From: Lethocerus indicus | Taxonomy: Eukaryota > Arthropoda > Insecta > Hemiptera > Belostomatidae | Assembly (NCBI GenBank): GCA_019843655.1 | Contig: JACDQD010000005.1 | Location: forward strand, 14,535,575 to 14,599,574 | Reading direction: 5' to 3' | Length of the DNA: 64,000 nucleotides | Part shown: positions 39,148 to 52,100 of the stretch, piece after piece | How the letters are laid out: every line of letters begins with the position of its first letter | Position numbering within the stretch: the stretch's first letter is position 1 | Position numbers and translations under genes: made by a program | The notes under the pieces: model-generated | Databases searched by the model: none | What the model was told of the DNA's origin: nothing | What the model saw: only the letters and a program-made list of their open reading frames with translations

Positions 39148-42100
39148 GTAAGATTATATGGCACTCTTCATCCAAATATAGGACTAAAAGGCCTGAGACT
39201 GTTGTGGAAGCCTGTAGCACACACACACACACCCGTATATATTTGTGTGCGTGTGTTTGAATACATTATTAATAATTAATTAATACGTTTAGGGGTTCTA
39301 AACTTAAGAGTAGCATACAGAAAAACTTACACATTGGAGTTATTTATATACACCCCTTTATATCAGATGAAATTTTGCTTTAATTGCAACTTAAAATTTT
39401 CATGTATGTATACGAAAATTCTCGTACACAAACCACTAACCGACTTTGCCATTTCTGATTATTATTATATTTTTTCTCTAATTAAGAAGCAAGCAAATTG
39501 ACATATTTGAAAACAATATGAGATTTTGAAACAGAAAACATTAATCGATTCAAATGCTTTATTTTACTGAGGCAATCGGTTGAGGAATATCAATCACTAC
39601 TGCTATCTTCTCTATCCTCTCTCTTTCTTGGTTATAACCTAGACCAGAGTCAGCATCATAGTGTGGGTCTTGTGTATGATGAAGAGCCCAGTTTCACTGC
39701 ACTGGTGTACCCTTGGGTTGCGAAATCAATTCCTTCCTGGACTCTGGTCGCAACTCAAATTTGTTGTACCAGAATTCATTTTTCCTCTTTAAATAAATGT
39801 TAATGCAATTAATCTGTTCCAGGAACACGGAATATATTTCTGTTTTTTTTTGTTGAACAACAGAATACATATATGTATCCTCATTATAGATAAATACAAA
39901 TGGTAAAAATGGGACATTTAGCGTTTTTACTTTACCCTGGTTGTTGTTATTTGCTAGTACAGTTGTGTGGGGATTTGATGTGGGGGCGGAATCAAAGTTG
40001 TCAATTGCGCTATATAAACAAGGAATATAAAAACTACATTTTCTATTTGTAGGCGTGTCGCAGACGTAATAAATTCTAGGTTGAAATCGAACGGTAAGGA
40101 ATACCGGTCGGCCGGTCGCGCCAGTTCTCTAAAATAATTGTTTACGACACCGTATCATTTGACTGTGACGCCCACGAGGGAAACTGGATCGGGGCGTGTG
40201 CGAAAACATAAAGGAGGGACGGCTTGGAAAAGAAAAAAAATCGGAAAATAAAAACGACATACAGCTTGGAGAAAAAGGTTCTCGGGATAATGAACCGTGT
40301 CGTTAGTCGGGCGAGTGTAACAGCCTTCAAGTTCCAGTGGCGCCCCCTCCCCTCACCGCATCACCAATTTAAGAGCTCTTCTTGAGCCTCAGACCCGCCA
40401 GTAACGGCCAGAGGAAACAATACGGGCGGCTTTTTTTTAAAAGACAGCCCGAAACAAAATTTCTGATCCATGAGTGTAAGGGGTAGAACACCGTTTTTAA
40501 TTTCTTTTACAGGATTTTCATTTTATTTATTTGATATAATTATGCGAAGAGTATATGATTTACGAGATAAGTACTGGACAGAGGTATCCAAATTAAATAT
40601 CGATGATAAAATATAAAAATTATACAAATGGAAAAACAAAGAACTGATTGGCTGATGTAAACCAGAAGCGATTTACCAAGGAATAACTAGGTTTGCCGCG
40701 AAGACAATGAATCTGAAACTAGATTTGCGGTTTTTCCACTTTTGCCGCGTTCTTGACTCCCTTTGGAACGAATATGAGGTCGAGTCGTCGAGGCGGTTTT
40801 ATCGAAAACGTACACCGCAGCCATCCGCCCGCTAAAATTACTGCCACCATTTATTTGTATGGCAAATGGTCCCGGAACAAGGTTTACTTGCACAGTTCAA
40901 GAGTTTTCTTGAAGGGAATACGGAGGTATTATATCTTTTGACTAGCTTGTTCTCCAACAGGGGAGTGAATATCAGAAGCAAACCGCATATTCTCGTTGAG
41001 TTATACCCTTGTAATAGACAAATTTTAGGTAGTGATGACAGAAAACGCATCCACCTACTTCCATCCTCCACCAAGAGAAAGGATGACTCGACCAACACCC
41101 CACCCGGGAAACCCCAAACTGAGTGATAGTAATTTTTTCGAAGAAAACTGTGACCGTTGATGGCAAGGACACAGAAAGTGTAAACTACCCACGTTTATCA
41201 GTCGGCCGTACGAGGCCGTCCCAGTGTACTGAAAAGAGGAGGAAGGAGGAAAAGACATGATCCTGTCGTTATTCCCCGTATAAATTTTTAGGTCGTGGAC
41301 TATTGCATATTTCCACTAACCTCGCACACTCATTGTACGCACTACCTCATTATTTTAGTAAAGTTTTAATATCCGAAAATGGGGCATCATTTATATCAAC
41401 ACTATCGACGCACATAACAACCGTATTATGTTTTAAATTAAGAGAGCTGCCGGATTCAGAGAAATATAACGACAACCGTGCAGGTGTATGACGCAAACAA
41501 CTCGCGTAACTAGGACGCATAACGTGTCATATATCCAATAATGTTTCCGTCACGGCGGTACATATAGACCTGATTGTGCCTCCGACCCCGCATCGATACA
41601 ACAGAAACAGATGACGCTTTAAGGTACATGTAAGGATGTTCTCGGAGCTCCGTTCACATATCCGTTTTAGATTGCAGAAATCCTTTGCTGTATTTCGGTT
41701 TCATTTATTGACCGTTACATCATACACTGGTACGGCGGGTGATAGCTGATCTGAAGGCTACTGGTTTCGAATTAAGGCTTCACTTTCGATTATATTTTTG
41801 CACTATTCAGTTTAACGAATGTTGGTTCCGAAATCGGGCTTGTCATTCGACCAAACCACAATATTCGGTACTCTGACCTACCGGCTGGGCTTACATTCCT
41901 TCAATTATGCCATTGTTTCCCGATATCTGGTGTATGTTCCTTGATTTATGATTACATATTCCATGTGCGCCTTCACATACGCTGTTCTTGGAAAAAATAA
42001 AACAGAATAGATAGTTTTATCTGACATATTCAAATAACAAATGAATCTTCATTTTTCCCCTTGCCCATTTAATCGACCAGGCGGTATTGTTCCATTTACA

Positions 42101-42399
42101 CCCGGCTTTTCGACGCTTATCTGACTTCCCATATCAAACAGTTTACAGCTGGGTCTAATCGCATTTTGTTAAATCCACGGAGGGTCGACAGACGTGTTGC
42201 ATTACTGTGGCGGGGAGGCACGAACTTTACATGCATAGTTGACACTGATAATAAGTACTGACACTATCGCAGTTGAAAGGCGATAAGGGGCGAACTTACT
42301 TTTGCACGGGATTATAAAAAAGCTAAAATTAAATTTCTGTAGTGGCACCGTCCCAGTGCTCTCTATAGGTTATATACCTATTTTTTTAAATGGCCTATT
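39148..42399. other. Probable first coding intron, part 1; GC-rich patch
   Basis: No exon seen. It opens with a short AC/GT microsatellite (39219-39257). A CpG-rich patch lies at about 40.08-40.46 kb. Open frames near 40.7-41.5 kb overlap on both strands and show no protein features. Confidence 0.45.
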
Positions 42400-42640
42400 A
42401 TTTCGTGTTTCTGTCGCCTCGCTGGTTTGGTCTTTTGCTAGACCAGTTTCGGCAGCCATCTTCAGTAGCAGTGTTAGTTACTTTGGAACTTTGGATGTTT
42501 TTCGGGTGTTAATCGGAATAAGTCTTTCCGCAACACTCTCAGGGGGCGCTAGTTTATCTGTACAAGTGGACCCAACGAACTTTAATTAAGTACATTCCCG
42601 CATCACCCTCAGGGGGCGCTAGTTTCACCAAAATCGTTCA
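42400..42640. mobile_element. Foldback-type element, copy 2 (internally deleted)
   Basis: It starts with TTTCGTGTTTCTGTC and the GCTGGTTTGGTC arm block, then the CATCTTCAGTAG block. It jumps to the inner part of the arm and carries two partial cores, each with CTCAGGGGGCGCTAGTTT (near 42538 and 42608). No second arm is present. Confidence 0.78.
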
Positions 42641-45600
42641 ACTCTGACACCTATGAGACCTTTATTGTTTTATAAATTATAATTATAAATAATAATATAT
42701 GATAAATCGTAATTATAAATAAGTTATAATTGACCCTATTATTTTAATCTAATTTTGAACAAATTTTTGTTCCAATATTGCTCTACTCATACATAATGAA
42801 AGTAGGTGTTGTATACATGGAGCGGTTACTCACTACATTGCTGAATTTCGGCCCTTCAACGGCTCGACCATCAAAAGAGTCCACGGATCGATTTGTCCCC
42901 CCCCATCCCCATTAGTACCTGTAATGTGCGCAAATATTTCCTCAATCGATGGCGTGTTAGGGGTGAAGAAAATATATGCATGTCACAGTTTAGAACGTCG
43001 CCCAGGTTATATGTACACTTTACAAGCACCACCAAATGAATATCAGAATCGTTTCGCTAAAAAAAATCAGCGTTCATCGTTCGTAAATATTGCGTTTGGT
43101 TCAGTAAAACGTTTTCACTACATAGCATAGTAAAACGTTGAGTACTACATAGCACTAAACTATACTAATAATACTATTATAAGTGCCATTATACTGTCTC
43201 CACTACCTGGTTTAGACTTACGCTAAACCCTTTACAGATTCTCAGGCGCAGAGAGAGTATACATTATTATTACTTAAATAATAATAGGGACGAGTTGTTG
43301 AAATACGAAAGGTCCCTGTTTGGTTGGACCCAGTCAGTCGGACCGTCACAACCTATCGAACGCTCAAACTCATTAGCTAATTGGAGGTGACGAGATTGAT
43401 TGGAACACATCAACAGTAAAACGTTTTGCATCACGGAAGGACGCCATTATCCAATATTTATACTGTCGCCTTTGAGCAGACGGCATTCACCCAAGTAGAG
43501 AATGTGAAAGCGTGGGGTTGGATTTCGTTTTACACTCATTAATAATTCGGGTTAATTCGGTTTCGGCATTTTATATTCATATTAAATGCTGTTTAAAACG
43601 ATTTATGCCGGCATTATTGTGAAACAACTTTTCTGAATCATTCCTTAGGTTTACAGTCAGTCGTACAGGAATTCCCTATGTAAATTATTATTATAGGAAG
43701 TGTAGTTGCTGCGTCAACCCATAGATACATCATACTCAGTGCCATCTCAGTGATGGCTTAAAACTACAGCAGACTGTGTAAATAAATATAAACGAAGTTT
43801 AATTAATGGTTAAATTTTCGTTTTATCGAAGGATGGGCTTTTCTCCATGGGAAAAAGTACAAGACCGATGACAGCGTCAGTTAGGACTATTATGATACGG
43901 TCCTGTTATTAGAGTAATTTGTTATCAGACTAGGCGATAACTAGGGTGTGTTATTAATTTTGATTTTTAGCTGCTTCCTCTCGAACCAGCGGAGAACCGC
44001 CCTCCCTATTCGCTGTAATTGACTGTCTAGCCCGCTCGTCTCAATTGGTGCACTTAAACCCGAAGGCGGCCTCCCACGATACGCCGAATGGTTCCCGGCT
44101 GCATATTGTTCCATGCGCTAATCCCTAATCCCTTCCCCAAATATTCTTTTCTTATAGTTCATTGAAGAAAAACTTCCCCCATTTGACTGTAAAGAATTTT
44201 TATTATTTTAATTCCGAGATTAACTTCGGAACCAATTATTTGGAAGGACACAGCGCGTCCCGGCCGGCTTTTAAGTCCCAGTTTATAAGTTCCCGCGTGT
44301 TCTCCACCATTGTTTTCCTCCCTAAACTCTTGTGTTGAGGCCGTGGGTGTTTATCCGTCTGCGGCAGCCGTGGCATTTCCAGCTTCCGCGGTATCTCTTT
44401 TATTGTAAAAAACAAACCATCGACGGGAAATATTATTTTGATCATTACGATAAGGCAATTTAATTTATGCGAATGTTGTTTTCCGACCTTGATTACAGCC
44501 TTGATTTTAGCACGTCGTCTTACCCGCTGGAGTACGAGTCATTCATGCAGTAACGCTTTAGTAATCGACCTCTATCAGTTTAATTTGTGTTTCATTTAAT
44601 GTCGGTTACCTCTGGGTTAATAACTTGGTTAAGTCGCCTTTTGCGACTTTTTTTCTCTGTTCCGGTATGCTTCTATCATTGTCTGTGGTGTAAACTGCAA
44701 TTAGGAAAGTACCTTTCTTCTCATCCGTACAACCCTTGATGTAATATCATACTTTCTTTAACAGTTACAAAATGTTTTATATAACGTTTAAACTGAAACC
44801 GATCGTTAACTCCTAAAAATACGCTGTCCGTCCGCCTGGGTTAATAGTAAATAATACATGGGTTTATCCGATCAATATCTTATCACGTGCGATTAACGCG
44901 GATCACGCGGGCTGAGCCTGTCAGATGGAAATGGCTTTATGATTGGTTTCACAGCGTGATTTTCCCCTCATATAATTTTGTCTTTTCGTACATCAGGGCT
45001 AGTATGGTCTGACCTGCTCTCACTTGGTACTACTTGGAAAGTCTTTGCTCGTAACGCAATCAGGATTCGTTCTATTGATTATATTAACATATTATTTATA
45101 TATATTTGTAAATTTTTTGTTCTTGAAAATACTTTCAGGAAAGCAACTTATTAGAACAAGCTTGTAATTATTAAAAAGTTTTACTAATATAAATATTTAT
45201 TTTATGGCACTATCTGATCATACACATAAACATAGCTTTTCTGAATCGAATTGATAGCCATTGAATAAAATTCATGAGCTACCCAAACATTTTATTGGAA
45301 ACCTGCGGAAGAGAAGGATATTTTTTCAAAAATCATAGAATACGAGAGGGTTTTTTCGATGAGGCTTAGAGCCAGCAGTTATCCTCGCTTTCAAGTGCCC
45401 CAGCCCAGACTGCTTTGTTCTCCAGCAAAGGGGAGATTATGAAATCCTTTTCAAATTTAATGAATTTAATTGGCTTGTTTGTACTTGTAGTTCTCGTTTG
45501 TGGCCTCCAGATCGCCCACATCAACCGTCCCCGATTGATTTTTGCTTTCCCCCTGAGTAAAATATTGGAGGAAGTGAGAATAGTGACCTCTAAATTCACA

Positions 45601-48600
45601 TGGTTGACTATTTCAGAAAAGTCCTTTTCTGAAAAAAACTTTTCTCCTTCAGCAAAAAAATATTAAAAATAAGACGGAAAAACCCTGAACAAAAAATGTT
45701 GTTTATTCTATGATGAAAAAAGGCGCTCTGTGGGTTTATTTCTTCTGATTAGCCGAATGATACCGAAGTTCTCTATCGCATTATTCCGAGTACGCCCAAT
45801 AAGATTGCGTTCAGTAATTGGATGGGAATTTGTTTCGGGTACTTCTATAGACTAACATGTCTCTAAATATAGGATGTAATTTTTACATCACAGTAGAGAC
45901 AAGGAATATGCAAGATAAATATCTCAAGGGCGCCTCGACCACAGAAATAAATATTGTAGATGACACTGTTTTCTGAAGCGCGTCTTATAGAACAACATAT
46001 CTCGTCGAAGAAATCAAACGGTGCCCAACGTTTTAAAACGTTGTCTAATTTAGGTATTTTATGAAATACGTATACTTGCAACAGCAGTGTTATTGTTTCC
46101 CTTCAACGGTTTTTACACTCCATGAGGCAATTAGGATCATGAGGGCCATGAGTAAATCTTCAAAATTCTTTATGTATCATATAGGTGCAAAACAAAATGC
46201 GTAATGAAAAATTGCTTGGATAAAAATATTTTCAAAAGTTTGGGTACTTATCAAATACGACTCAATATTCGTAACTATTTCACGAAATAATGTGGTTTAA
46301 GTCCTATAGAATCAATCTCCATCAGATACATACATATATATATATGGTTTGCCTTACGTATGATTTCAGACTTACGATCCCCTGTTGAAACAATAGACGA
46401 CCTTTCACGGGCTTTCGTTTTGTCCGAGTTGGTTTTTGTAATTGCATTGAACCGAAGTACGCCAGATAACGTGCCGCCTTCGGGGACCAGTCTCGTTCGG
46501 GCAAGAGGCTGAAAATAAATGACCCTCACGAACCGAACACCTGGCCTATATAAGTGTTTACTAATTGAACTTTGAGCAATATAATTAATGAACATTAGGT
46601 AAACTGATATAGTCAAAAATATTTTTAATGTTTTAGGCTAGTAATTTATACTTCTATTAATGATAAGTAAAGTTGTATTTTCTATCACGTTTTTAATTTT
46701 GGAGAACATTATATTTTGGAATGATTAATTAATTATTATACTTAGTACTTAATCAAATAATCTGGTGTATCTTTCAGTTGGCACGTAAACCCACAGTAAC
46801 ACAGTTCTGGTTCTCCCTCGGGATGTTTGTAACCAATGAAACAGCCTTCGATCTACCTGATTTTTCCTAAATATTACAGATCCATTGGTTTAGTGGGTCA
46901 ATTTTTAATCCCTGGATAGTATTGTTCTCCTTAAGGTTGAAATATTTTATGTTAAATACGCCAAATAGACGAATGGACTATCATTTGGAGTATGACTGAT
47001 GTAAACCGATGAGCGTCGTTCTACAATCGTTTGCCTAATTTTGAAGCCGGAATATAATTCCAAGTTGGGAAATTAATTAAAGTACCAACTATCTGAAGCG
47101 AAAATGCATTCTGTTGAATGTTTATAATTCCAAACTGAACCTGGACTGAATTTAAAAGTGATTAGACGTGGGAATCCCCTACCCCCACTTCGGTATCGCT
47201 CTTATCGGTTAATTTTATCACAGCTTTCATAATACCCTTGTCCATCGCATATTTGTCTGAGCGTCATTCAACTGTACGCTCGTCCACTCCTCGCAATTCC
47301 ACTCTGCCAACAGAAGGCGGCGAGAGTCAATATTTGTTCAATAAATATAATACTTGACAATCCCCTTTCAACTTTTGAGAGCTAAAAGCGAGAAAATGTT
47401 ATTTGTTGAGCTGTTTAATCTAAATAAAAATATTATCGGCAATGACAAACTGACAACTAACATCTATCTGTTACACTCAAAGCGTCTTACTGATTTAATT
47501 TTCACGGCTACGTTTATTTACCTGGCACGGAGTTAAGTGGCGCTTAGTTGATTAAAAGTTGTACAGCTAGAAAAAGTAGAAATGGACGACTAAAATAAAA
47601 TCATTTTATCGTAAGGAAATACGAACTCCCATAATTTTTGGAAAGGTATTAAGCACTTGATGTCCCGAACCAATTTTCCGATTCCACAGTGTCCAATTTT
47701 CATGCATTATTTCCAAATATATTTTTTGCAGTTTTATTCAAACTTCAAGCTGCAAGCCGTTGAATGACCCAATGACCCAATCTGGCAACAAAGTTAATTT
47801 ACGTCGATAATTGGAAATAGTGAAATAATTATAACAGGGATTAATAAAATTAATTTCAATTAAACAGAATAATAGATGTCGATAATAATAAGCTCAGGGA
47901 AAAAATTGAGTTATAGAAGGCGTTACGTAGATCTAAATTTTTCGTCTCGCTCGGCATATTTTGAGGTCGGGCCCCTCGTTAGATTCTTTCTAGGAACGCC
48001 TAATTGGCGTCCACAGTCTGTCCCGATTAAAGCATAAAGTTCTGTCACAGTTAAACATTTTATTTTGACTTCTGCTCTCATTTATACCGAGCGACAGCAT
48101 CTTTAGTCCTCTAAACGTCCTCGGAATAAAAAATGCCCGGTTTCTATCATCATATAACTTAATTAATTATTAACATTCATTAATAAAGGTCAATTTATAT
48201 ATATACGGTGCTGGTAGATTTTTGCCAAAATATTGAATCTAACATTTCTCTCTGAACACAGCTGTTACCTGGATATTGGAAGGCCGAAACTAACCTTCCG
48301 GATACCAGAGAAATAATGTTATTCATTTATGATTCCATTCTACAAAAATTCAACGATAAGAAAATTATATAAATACAATAATTTCTCCGTCCTCATCAAT
48401 CTGTCGGTGACAGGTCGAGAACTGTTTAAGTCTCCGGCCTTTCCCAACTGATCGGTCACATTATCGGTATCGGAGAGTTAGGAGTGTTGGGATTCGTAAG
48501 TGAAATTTGTCCCCCACTCAAAACGTCTTCTAGAACTGATAAGAAGCCCCATTTATATTGGCTAAATACACGTATTCATTGCTCACCTTGTAAACGATAC

Positions 48601-50880
48601 TGATGATCGAGCTATTACCGAAAATCCGTTCGAGCCTTCGACATGATTTAGGAAGTGAAACATTGCGCTCTATATTAAATTCGTAAAGTTAAATTATCTT
48701 TCTGTATGGCAACCAGGTATGTAATATCACACACAGGATGCTCTTCGGACCATAGACAATGAAGCCAATGGTATTAATATAACATATATTATGAAAATGT
48801 AATTTTGGCGTAGGACGTCTTAGAACTATGGACTGTATTGGCTGTCTTTGAAACCATCAAACAGAACTGAGCCATTTCCATTTTTCTTATATATTTTGTA
48901 ATAGAAAAATAAATAAAAACACGGGCCAAGGGAAGGGCTCAGGTCATTCGTCAATGGCCGGATGATTCCATCAATGTTTCTGGAGTTTATGCGCGAAACT
49001 TTAAATTCTACACGTGACTCTGGTGACGTCTAGTCCTTCGATTGTTCCCGCCTGCTGCTATTCTCAACATGTAGTCAGTCTTACATACTCTGCATGAATT
49101 AAATAACGGTAGGAAGCGAGTTTACGAACGTGACTCGTTTTACCGGTGAGAGAATCTTTTGAAGTGCTAACAGCTGTGCTCCTTGCATGCTATCCTACAG
49201 TCCGTGTGTCTCGATCGCCCTGGCAGGCATCTGTTGCGCCATCGCTCCGGTTTCGGTCACGTACGCTACCGTTCAGAATAATAGCTACAACCGAGCCAAT
49301 AGTATTAAACTAAAAGGCTGCGAACTAAAAGGGGAGTCGATCGTGCGAACGTCTTTGATTATTAGGTATTATTAGTATCTGAACCCAAAATTCAAGATCT
49401 CAGATCCTTAAGTCCATTATTGTAACATATCGAAATATTTCCCCATTTTAGGCCCATTGGAAATTACCCATAAGGCCAGCGCCTGATATTGGCTGTAATA
49501 AGGAAAGTTAGGAGGGATTTGGCGGTCCTTGGAAGCTGGGCCAAAAAGCTTTTAAATAGAATCTATTTCCCCGGAATCGTATTTAAAGATTTTTTTTTAA
49601 TTCCAACTATTCACTCTTGATTATCCCCTTTGTTGGCACACTTGACCTCTTTGAGTAGACTTTCTAGTTTTAGCCGTCACTAAATAGACATTCTGAGTTT
49701 GATCATTTCGTCTACATTTTTCAGAACGACTTTGGGGTTTTGGCATTCCTGGAATAGGTACTGCGGAATATTATCCCGCTCTGACAACCGGTGTCCTACC
49801 CGCTAAATAATGTTATTGGAGTAATGGTGTATCGTTTTACATGTAAGTACCGTCAGTCACATTAATATTCGTTTTTGGAGCAGCAGCCCCAAAAATGCCC
49901 CGGTATTTACCATTTACCGGTCGTCTGGGTTGAAGATTCTACCAATCCGAATCCACATTCCAGTGATGTGTTCATTTCATTGGGCCCCGTTCAAACTCGA
50001 ACAGAAAATTTGGAGTTTCTAAGAACAACGGAATTTCCGGTGACGATTTTGCGGCTGAGACAGTCGAAATTCCTGGATCAGGAATTCGAAAATTCCCGTA
50101 ATTAGTACAGATTCCTCGTAAGCAGGAACAGCCAGGACGGCAATAAGGAAGTGATTTCGTTTTCCTTTTTTTTAATTGATTCACGAAGCGTCGGCACCCG
50201 AACACCATTTGTATAACAAACAATACGTTCGCTCCCGCATCTGGGTTCAAGGTGTACGTGACGGTCGACAGGGAACAGTTAGTTAGCTTTGTCTCAGGCG
50301 CGTTGGTGCCCCTCCGTCCACTCAGATTCTGCGTCTTAACCGCTGCGCTCTTATTCGACTCAGCGAACAACGAGCGAATAAAACTGTGTCAAGGGGTAGA
50401 ACGAACTTTGCGGTTAAGAAACCGATCGGTTCCCAGTTAACAACTTCGGATTTACAAGGGAGGCAAGCAATATTTCTCCACTTGAAATAATAGACGGCAA
50501 AAAACCCTACACTGATGCTCACGGGCACTACAGACCCCGGACGAAAGATCAAGGAGAAACGCGGCACAGCAAGTGAGATCAACTGCAAGAATGCAACAGC
50601 TAATTAACTAAAAACCTAAGTAGAAGAGTGAGAGTGTGGATCTCTTACAACTTCAATATAGAAATGGTTTTGATTCTGCATAATGCTGTCATTAGCAATT
50701 TTAGTTTCTTACAGATGCTGTTATCATGTAAGTGGTACCTTTTTTTACCCTTTATATTCTGAAAGATATTCAAGAAGTTTATAACATCATAATATGTTTC
50801 AATACTTAATTTCAAATTAAATAATCTGTTACTGGGTTCTACGCTTAACAGTAGAGTAGTGTATATAAAAGCGGATGTTG
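42641..50880. other. Probable intron, part 2; no gene seen
   Basis: CpG-containing, no coding exon supported. Small structures: a 26-bp tandem duplication at 43103-43155 (unit begins AGTAAAACGTTT/G), and a perfect palindrome at 45611-45634 (11-bp arms TTTCAGAAAAG, 2-base centre). The 132-codon minus-strand frame at 49972-50370 has no domain or composition typical of protein and is probably chance. Confidence 0.45.
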
Positions 50881-52100
50881 CAATGGACTGTCGTCGGCCT
50901 CCATTCTCGGAACTTGGCCCTATGCGGTGTCAGCACAGTAGGCCCGATGCTGGACTCGCATTCGAACGCTGTACGCTCCCGCACTTTACTACTTTTATTT
51001 CCTTTCGATTATTTTCTTCTTCCTTTTTTAAATTATCCTTCTCGTATTCCGCCAGCGTCCACCCCGAGTTGCGAAGGGGGGCGTGGCGCCAACGTGCATG
51101 ATATTCGCAGTAAATATTCATTGTGAAACTCTAATGTCTCGTGGATCGGATGAACTGAGATGAAGCGTAATTTATAATCAGAACTATAACTATCAGGCTA
51201 TAAGTAGGTTCGGTAGTTATGGATCATAAAACTCGCGTGGAAAAATGGTGCGAGGGAAACAACTTCGGGGGCTTAGAATTGTCTGATTGGACTCAGGGAG
51301 CAGGCTGAAAAGTCAGCAATTGAGTTTCGAGTGATTGGAATTAGGTGCGAGTTCGACAGCAAGTTGATTGAGATCTGAAGCTAAGGGGGTAACTTCCTGA
51401 AGTGGATTTGGGGAGGAGGGCCTTTTACTGGTGTGTAGTCGAAACCACGATTGATTGTACCGTTGGAAATACACCGAGGTACACAGAATACGGAATATTG
51501 TGAAAACACTGGATTCTGTTTAGCCCTGATTGCTTAGATCTACTGATTAGATATTTCCGACAACTCAACCTGCGTTGATTTTAGTAATTTTGGTGATGAA
51601 CCAGTTCGTCTTCCGCAAGGCAAGTCCTTTTATCCTATAGGAAATTCCGTTGTACTGTTTACGTTAGTCCAATCTGCGTTAGTTGTGAAGGGTGGGGTAT
51701 GTGGAAGAGAGTTCAAGGCTCGAACAGTGCAAAAGACATTCGGAAATTGGTAGTTCGTTGGAGAGCTTTCAGTTAGAATGGTATCATGGTAAGACTGTAA
51801 GTTGTAAGATGTTCCTGAGCTCTTGTATCCGGTAGTTCGGCAACAATAAAAAAAAATCCTCGTGACGGACGTAAGATGTAAGAGGGAACGGTTTTATGTC
51901 CTTTTGTCTCGTGGATCGTGGCGCAGGTTTTGTCCGGGCCGGGATGAGTCACGGATGGCCGAGACGTGATCCGAATTGTCGGCCGATGCCCACTTCCCCG
52001 GCCGCCGCTCGCAATTTAGAGCCGTCCCACTCAAATGCCGTCATCGGCAGTACGCAGCGAAGAACAGAAATTAAACTATTCCGTAGGAACATTCACGAAG
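50881..52100. promoter_or_regulatory. Two GC/CpG-rich islands in the intron
   Basis: Islands at about 50.88-51.09 kb and 51.89-52.07 kb stand out from AT-rich surroundings. The first contains GGGGGGCGTGGCGCC; the second contains TGAGTCA (AP-1-like) and CCCCGGCCGCCGC. No recognisable coding exon. They could be enhancers or alternative promoters. Confidence 0.3.

Noticed and set aside
49972..50370. 132-codon minus-strand open frame, the longest in the right half
   Set aside because: No domain, no splice context, a different overlapping frame is open on the plus strand, and composition is unlike protein; length is compatible with chance in GC-richer DNA.
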